Source: an uncultured Erysipelotrichaceae bacterium (GTDB taxonomy: Bacteria; Bacillota_I; Bacilli_A; Erysipelotrichales; Coprobacillaceae). Taken from it: a stretch of DNA of 8,500 nt. Position 1 is the first letter of the stretch; each line of letters starts with the position of its first letter. A model generated the notes under the pieces. The model saw nothing but the letters and a program-made list of their open reading frames with translations. It was not told where the DNA came from and did no database searches. The position numbers were made by a program, and so were the translations under genes. This document shows positions 7,401-8,500 of the stretch, piece after piece. The DNA lies in the NCBI GenBank assembly GCA_900550005.1, contig URQL01000062.1:1-8500 (forward strand). The letters run 5' to 3'.

Positions 7401-8123
7401 GGAAACTTACTTGAAGTAAAAACAATTGGTGGTGTTGATGCAGATTATGCAGTGCGTTTAAATCAAATCAATACCTATCAATTAGGAATCTTAACTTATA
7501 GTGAATCGACTAACGGTGATTTTACAGATATGAACCGTGGTAAATTTGATGGTGATTACTTTGTTTATGACTTTACAACAAAACCAGAAGATCCAAAAGT
7601 AGAAATTTCTTCAGATTCAAATCCAACTAGTAATTCAAATCAAGATCTTGTCTTTACATTTAGTCAAGATGTACCTTCACTAACATCTATTTTAGTAGAT
7701 GGAAAAGCAATTGACATTTCAAAATATGTTAAAGTAGAAGGAAATACCATTACAATTTCTAAAGGTTATTTAGCAACACTAAGTGCTTCTTCACACACAA
7801 TTGTATTCCATTTTGCAAATGGTCAAACTATTGAAGCAAGTGTGATTATTACAAAATCAGACGATTCAACACCAAAGAAAGATCCTGTTCAAGATAAACC
7901 AAATCAAGATTCAAAAGATGATCAAATAAATCAAGGATCAAAGGATAATCAAACAAGTGGGGATCAATCAAAAGTTGAACAAACAGTTTCTAATAAAAGT
8001 ACATCTCAAGCAACTTCATCTGTAAGTACTTCAGATACCACAACCATTTCCTCTGCTTTAGGATTATTCATGATTTCTTTATTTGGAGCATTGATGTTAA
8101 GACGTAAAAAAAGTACTAAATAA
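4461..8123 (+). CDS. Large secreted protein: 7-blade propeller, NEAT domain, 7-blade propeller, X2-like domain, C-terminal anchor
   Basis: This 1220-residue protein starts at ATG 4461, with AAAGGA (4447-4452) eight bases upstream, and overlaps htsC by 14 bases. The signal peptide ends near IYA-S (residue 26). I count seven propeller-like repeats of about 50-65 residues at 36-468 and seven more at 619-1037. Most open with a GG(x)nD motif (IGGNNAE, FGGTDAD, VGGSQGS) and contain GGYxAxGYT and acidic SNDxDF-like loops. Between them, residues 481-592 look like a NEAT domain: LVPVKAIKAKEDSASMM, LVTFYFQNATIMG, then IGIHIEDAMGDIRLSFSFD, with Met496/497 and Met582 at ligand-like positions. Residues 1044-1132 resemble an X2-type Ig domain. 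A Lys/Asp/Gln linker and a hydrophobic anchor with RRKK tail end the protein. As last gene of a haem operon it is probably a surface receptor for haem or a haemoprotein. I know no characterised protein with this architecture, and the function is inferred. Confidence 0.85.
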   Translation: MKKNKTLSLLVTGALLVPNLITPIYASENNFVKWSKLIGSTGGTSASLAYSDTVSHVETLIDGNLLVAGTFDGNKVTGNDKLKGKSDGYIAKYSTTGEEIFSTLIGGNNAEVLNYAIASNHGGYVAVGYTQSNDQDFDSLLKGGKDGFVVKLDEEGKIEKLVNFGGTDADEFKMILNDLDGGYIAFGYTHSTNGDLENIKDTTDRDAVIVKYDQDLNIQWTTTVGGSQGSKMDEFNSVVRTDDGYFAVGYANSDGEDLEGIHLGKKDILVAKFDESGKKLWVKTYGGSLDDTANIVLNTARNNEDSGRARIVQEDDVKNQGLIIAGSTASTDGTFTSKENEGTSSFILRLDYEGNVIFEDTLASTSVNKATGLKVVEDGFVLSGTYSSNDLDFTGLDLNGKQNVYVSYYSKTGNRLNINSFGGNNSDEVLGIERAANEDYIVYGKTTSNNEFATGLQGKVDGFIANVDGDQVLSYTTEKYLVPVKAIKAKEDSASMMAPMLYEKAYVEKEGDQYLVTFYFQNATIMGSTVSSKTLGAVSYDDHGTLVPALYDEYDERTQIKTTQIRADSLDDPIGIHIEDAMGDIRLSFSFDQKEETETPPYFEPVEITVPDFDASYKTAIGGSDYDYVNDTATLANGNTVIVGQTYSNDGDFENIRKGGSSGFVLEYDQNHKIINKMLIGGTEYDSIAYISGIAPTDDGGYFIAGSYSEGVGVDPTGDFASLNTEGSVHGKQDTFIARYNANHEQLWIKGFSGSEYDQAKSIKATSDGGSITLIETNSNDGDMLDKNAGLFDLALVKYDASGNLQWTQYINGRNIESSHSGIDVLANGNYVVAGIYSSTDGTFTESDRYGNLFDLFACEIDSDGHILSTHTYGGDSNEYFNEVKATSDGGFIMVGDTKSSTDTFAGSAGYDNAYVLKCNANFEKEWVKVLKSTDKSDAVSIIETDDNYYVLGDTRGNDFDFENLSKGNMDIFLAKLDKSGNLLEVKTIGGVDADYAVRLNQINTYQLGILTYSESTNGDFTDMNRGKFDGDYFVYDFTTKPEDPKVEISSDSNPTSNSNQDLVFTFSQDVPSLTSILVDGKAIDISKYVKVEGNTITISKGYLATLSASSHTIVFHFANGQTIEASVIITKSDDSTPKKDPVQDKPNQDSKDDQINQGSKDNQTSGDQSKVEQTVSNKSTSQATSSVSTSDTTTISSALGLFMISLFGALMLRRKKSTK
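4566..5864 (+). repeat. First propeller: seven protein-level repeats
   Basis: Residues 36-468 of the large protein split into seven repeats that begin near residues 36, 104, 162, 222, 284, 359 and 419. Each has a GG-x-D-like opening, a buried GGYxAxGYT-type strand, an acidic loop (SNDQDF, STNGDL, SDGEDL, STDGTF, SNDLDF), then DGFVVKLD-type strands ending in a polar turn and a Trp or hydrophobic strand. Seven such units are the count expected for one closed beta-propeller. The DNA copies have diverged, so this is a protein repeat and not a recent tandem duplication. Confidence 0.75.
5901..6236 (+). other. Central NEAT-like haem-binding domain of the large protein
   Basis: Residues 481-592 begin VPVKAIKAKEDSASMMAPML, matching the first strand and short lip helix of NEAT domains (compare VPVYLWNASSDKASMAASAL in the first gene). 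They continue with a beta-rich stretch containing IMGSTVSSKTLGAVSY and close with IGIHIEDAMGDIRLSFSFD, the last hairpin. Met496/497 and Met582 occupy the lip-helix and final-hairpin positions that carry haem ligands. There is no YxxxY. The domain replaces an inter-propeller linker and is not a propeller blade. Confidence 0.75.
6315..7571 (+). repeat. Second propeller: seven protein-level repeats
   Basis: Residues 619-1037 contain seven repeats of the same type as the first propeller, beginning near residues 619, 679, 750, 809, 872, 930 and 988. Clear openings are IGGSDYDYVND, IGGTEYDSIAY, FSGSEYDQAKS, YGGDSNEYFNE and IGGVDADYAVR. Acidic loops include SNDGDF, SNDGDM, STDGTF and STNGDF. The third, fourth and sixth openings are less canonical. 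The matching count of seven on both sides of the NEAT domain suggests duplication of a whole propeller followed by divergence. Confidence 0.72.
7590..7856 (+). other. X2-like Ig-type module of the large protein
   Basis: Residues 1044-1132 have the pattern of X2-type bacterial Ig domains: DLVFTF, then ILVDGKAIDISKYVKVEG, NTITISKGYLATLSASSHTI and a closing VFHFANGQTIEASVIIT. Such modules usually serve as spacers or surface-contact domains in Gram-positive wall proteins. I see no catalytic motif in it. Confidence 0.6.
8019..8120 (+). other. C-terminal anchor with TSD in place of TGD
   Basis: The last 34 residues of the large protein run SVSTSDTT, then a hydrophobic helix (ISSALGLFMISLFGALML), then RRKKSTK. 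Position and shape match a sortase sorting signal, but the TG of LPXTG-type motifs is replaced by TS. It may be a variant sorting site or a plain membrane anchor. Confidence 0.5.
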
Positions 8124-8134
8124 TAATTAAAGAG

Positions 8135-8162
8135 AACCAGCTTAAAAAGAGCTGGTTTTTTT
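8135..8162 (+). terminator. Rho-independent terminator ending the haem operon
   Basis: An eight-base perfect stem, AACCAGCT (8135-8142) with AGCTGGTT (8150-8157), encloses a 7-base loop and runs into seven T residues (8156-8162). It starts 11 bases after the stop codon of the large surface-protein gene, and is the only strong terminator in the window. This supports a single operon from the Shr-like gene onward. Confidence 0.93.
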
Positions 8163-8176
8163 GTTTTGTATTACGT

Positions 8177-8182
8177 TATAAT
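8177..8182 (+). promoter_or_regulatory. Possible -10 box upstream of the XRE gene
   Basis: A consensus TATAAT lies 14 bases after the terminator T-run. The expected -35 position (about 8154-8160) falls inside the terminator and does not resemble TTGACA, and there is no TG extension. It is plausible as the XRE-gene promoter because the palindrome at 8195-8212 would overlap the start of its transcript, but the core is weak. Confidence 0.4.
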
Positions 8183-8194
8183 AAAAATAAGGAA

Positions 8195-8212
8195 TTAGAC
8201 AGGTATGTCTAA
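8195..8212. promoter_or_regulatory. 18-base palindrome TTAGACA-GGTA-TGTCTAA, possible operator
   Basis: Two perfect 7-base arms flank a 4-base spacer, starting 12 bases after the TATAAT box and so near +5 of the inferred transcript. There is no T-run after it, so it is not a terminator. The TTAG/CTAA outer arms recall metal-dependent DtxR/MntR-family boxes, which would suit a haem/iron neighbourhood. The inner bases differ from the textbook boxes, so the regulator is not assigned. Confidence 0.5.
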
Positions 8213-8221
8213 GTAAAAATA

Positions 8222-8239
8222 ATCAAATTCTCGTTTGAT
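8222..8239. promoter_or_regulatory. Second palindrome ATCAAA-N6-TTTGAT
   Basis: Two perfect 6-base arms separated by ttctcg lie 9 bases after the first palindrome and 54 bases before the XRE start codon. It could be a second operator, for example for autoregulation by the XRE protein, since such regulators often bind short palindromes upstream of their own gene. Short AT-rich arms also arise by chance. Confidence 0.25.
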
Positions 8240-8293
8240 GTCGTGTCTTTTTTAGAGATGATTTGGTAAAGTGTAAGTGAAAGGAATAATAAA

Positions 8294-8431
8294 ATGGAAC
8301 AACAAAAAATTGGAAGATTTTTAAAAGAATTAAGAAAAGAGAAAAATTTAACTCAAGAGCAATTAGCCACAAAGCTTAACGTTTCAGGAAGAAGTGTATC
8401 TCGCTGGGAAACGGGGGATTCACTTAGATAA
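8294..8431 (+). pseudogene. XRE-family helix-turn-helix regulator, broken after 45 codons
   Basis: ATG 8294 follows a GAAAGGA ribosome site (8279-8285) by 8 bases. The 45 residues form a nearly complete XRE (Cro/C1-type) DNA-binding domain: IGRFLKELRKEKNLTQEQLA, then KLNVSGRSVSRWETGDSL, followed by Arg and TAA. In this common family RWETG is normally followed by a short N/S-L-P-D type continuation, the fifth helix of the domain and usually a C-terminal region. Here the match ends after codon CTT (8423-8425) and the following bases are GC-richer and unlike the rest of the window. The gene is therefore probably interrupted by an insertion or an assembly join, not a natural 45-residue protein. 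It would have been a cytoplasmic transcription regulator; its targets are unknown. Confidence 0.75.
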
Positions 8432-8500
8432 AGATACCACACCATTCCCACGCTGACTTTTGCTCAACCGATACAGCCGGAGGGCTGGATAACAAGAAAA
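8426..8500. other. Foreign-looking GC-richer tail after the broken regulator
   Basis: The last 75 bases are about 47% G+C (35 of 75), and the core 8440-8488 is higher still, in contrast to the AT-rich rest. A short inverted repeat CAGCC-GGAG-GGCTG lies at 8474-8487. On the minus strand a frame runs open from the window edge to a TAA at 8426-8424, with the fragment SVEQKSAWEWCG. On the plus strand, short frames are also open to the edge. I cannot identify the sequence. It could be the end of an integrated element or unrelated DNA joined in assembly. Confidence 0.55.

Noticed and set aside
4566..7571. CRISPR array or tandem DNA repeat
   Set aside because: The periodicity is at protein level, with units of about 150-190 bases that have diverged in DNA; there are no constant-length direct repeats with spacers.
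8195..8212. Second terminator
   Set aside because: The 7-base palindrome has an AT-rich stem and is followed by AAGTAAAAAT and not a T-run, so an operator is the better reading.
8124..8293. Small RNA, tRNA or riboswitch in the intergenic region
   Set aside because: Beyond the terminator and two short palindromes I see no cloverleaf, conserved aptamer core or second terminator in these 170 bases.

Overview
This window is AT-rich DNA with short intergenic spacing and A/T-ending codons. It fits a low-GC Bacillota, probably a host-associated Erysipelotrichales/Coprobacillaceae-type bacterium. That placement is inferred from composition, protein style and surface-anchor signals, not from a marker gene. 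Nearly the whole window, from base 1 to the terminator near 8162, is one tightly packed plus-strand operon for capture and import of haem.

Layout. Bases 1-1029 hold the 3' part of an Shr-like surface protein: the end of one NEAT domain, a FIVAR-like helical spacer, a complete NEAT domain, an Asn/Ser/Thr linker and a TGD-type C-terminal wall/membrane signal. Next come an Shp-like haem carrier (1033-1875), an HtsA/IsdE-type haem-binding lipoprotein (1850-2737), its FecCD-type permease (2721-3701) and its ATPase (3698-4474). The last operon gene (4461-8123) encodes a 1220-residue secreted protein. I read it as seven propeller blades, a central NEAT domain, seven more propeller blades, an X2-like Ig domain and a C-terminal anchor. 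A strong rho-independent terminator follows (8135-8162). Most junctions overlap (26, 17, 4 and 14 bases) and the first has only 3 bases between genes, so the genes are probably co-transcribed and translationally coupled.

How the genes work together (inference by homology to the streptococcal Shr-Shp-HtsABC and staphylococcal Isd systems): the NEAT surface proteins take haem from host haemoproteins, Shp passes it across the wall, HtsA receives it through Met/His ligands, and HtsB/HtsC import it. The double-propeller NEAT protein is not part of the classical systems. It is the best candidate here for an undescribed component, perhaps a haemoprotein receptor. The NEAT-type domains carry methionine at the expected axial-ligand positions rather than the Tyr pair of Isd-type domains.

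After the operon, 8124-8293 holds the terminator, a -10-like box, an 18-base palindrome that could be an operator, and a second weaker palindrome. They lead into an XRE-type regulator gene that stops after 45 codons. Composition changes abruptly at about 8425, from AT-rich to about 47% GC (35 of the last 75 bases). This looks like a mobile-element insertion into the regulator gene or a chimeric assembly junction; the sequence alone cannot decide which.
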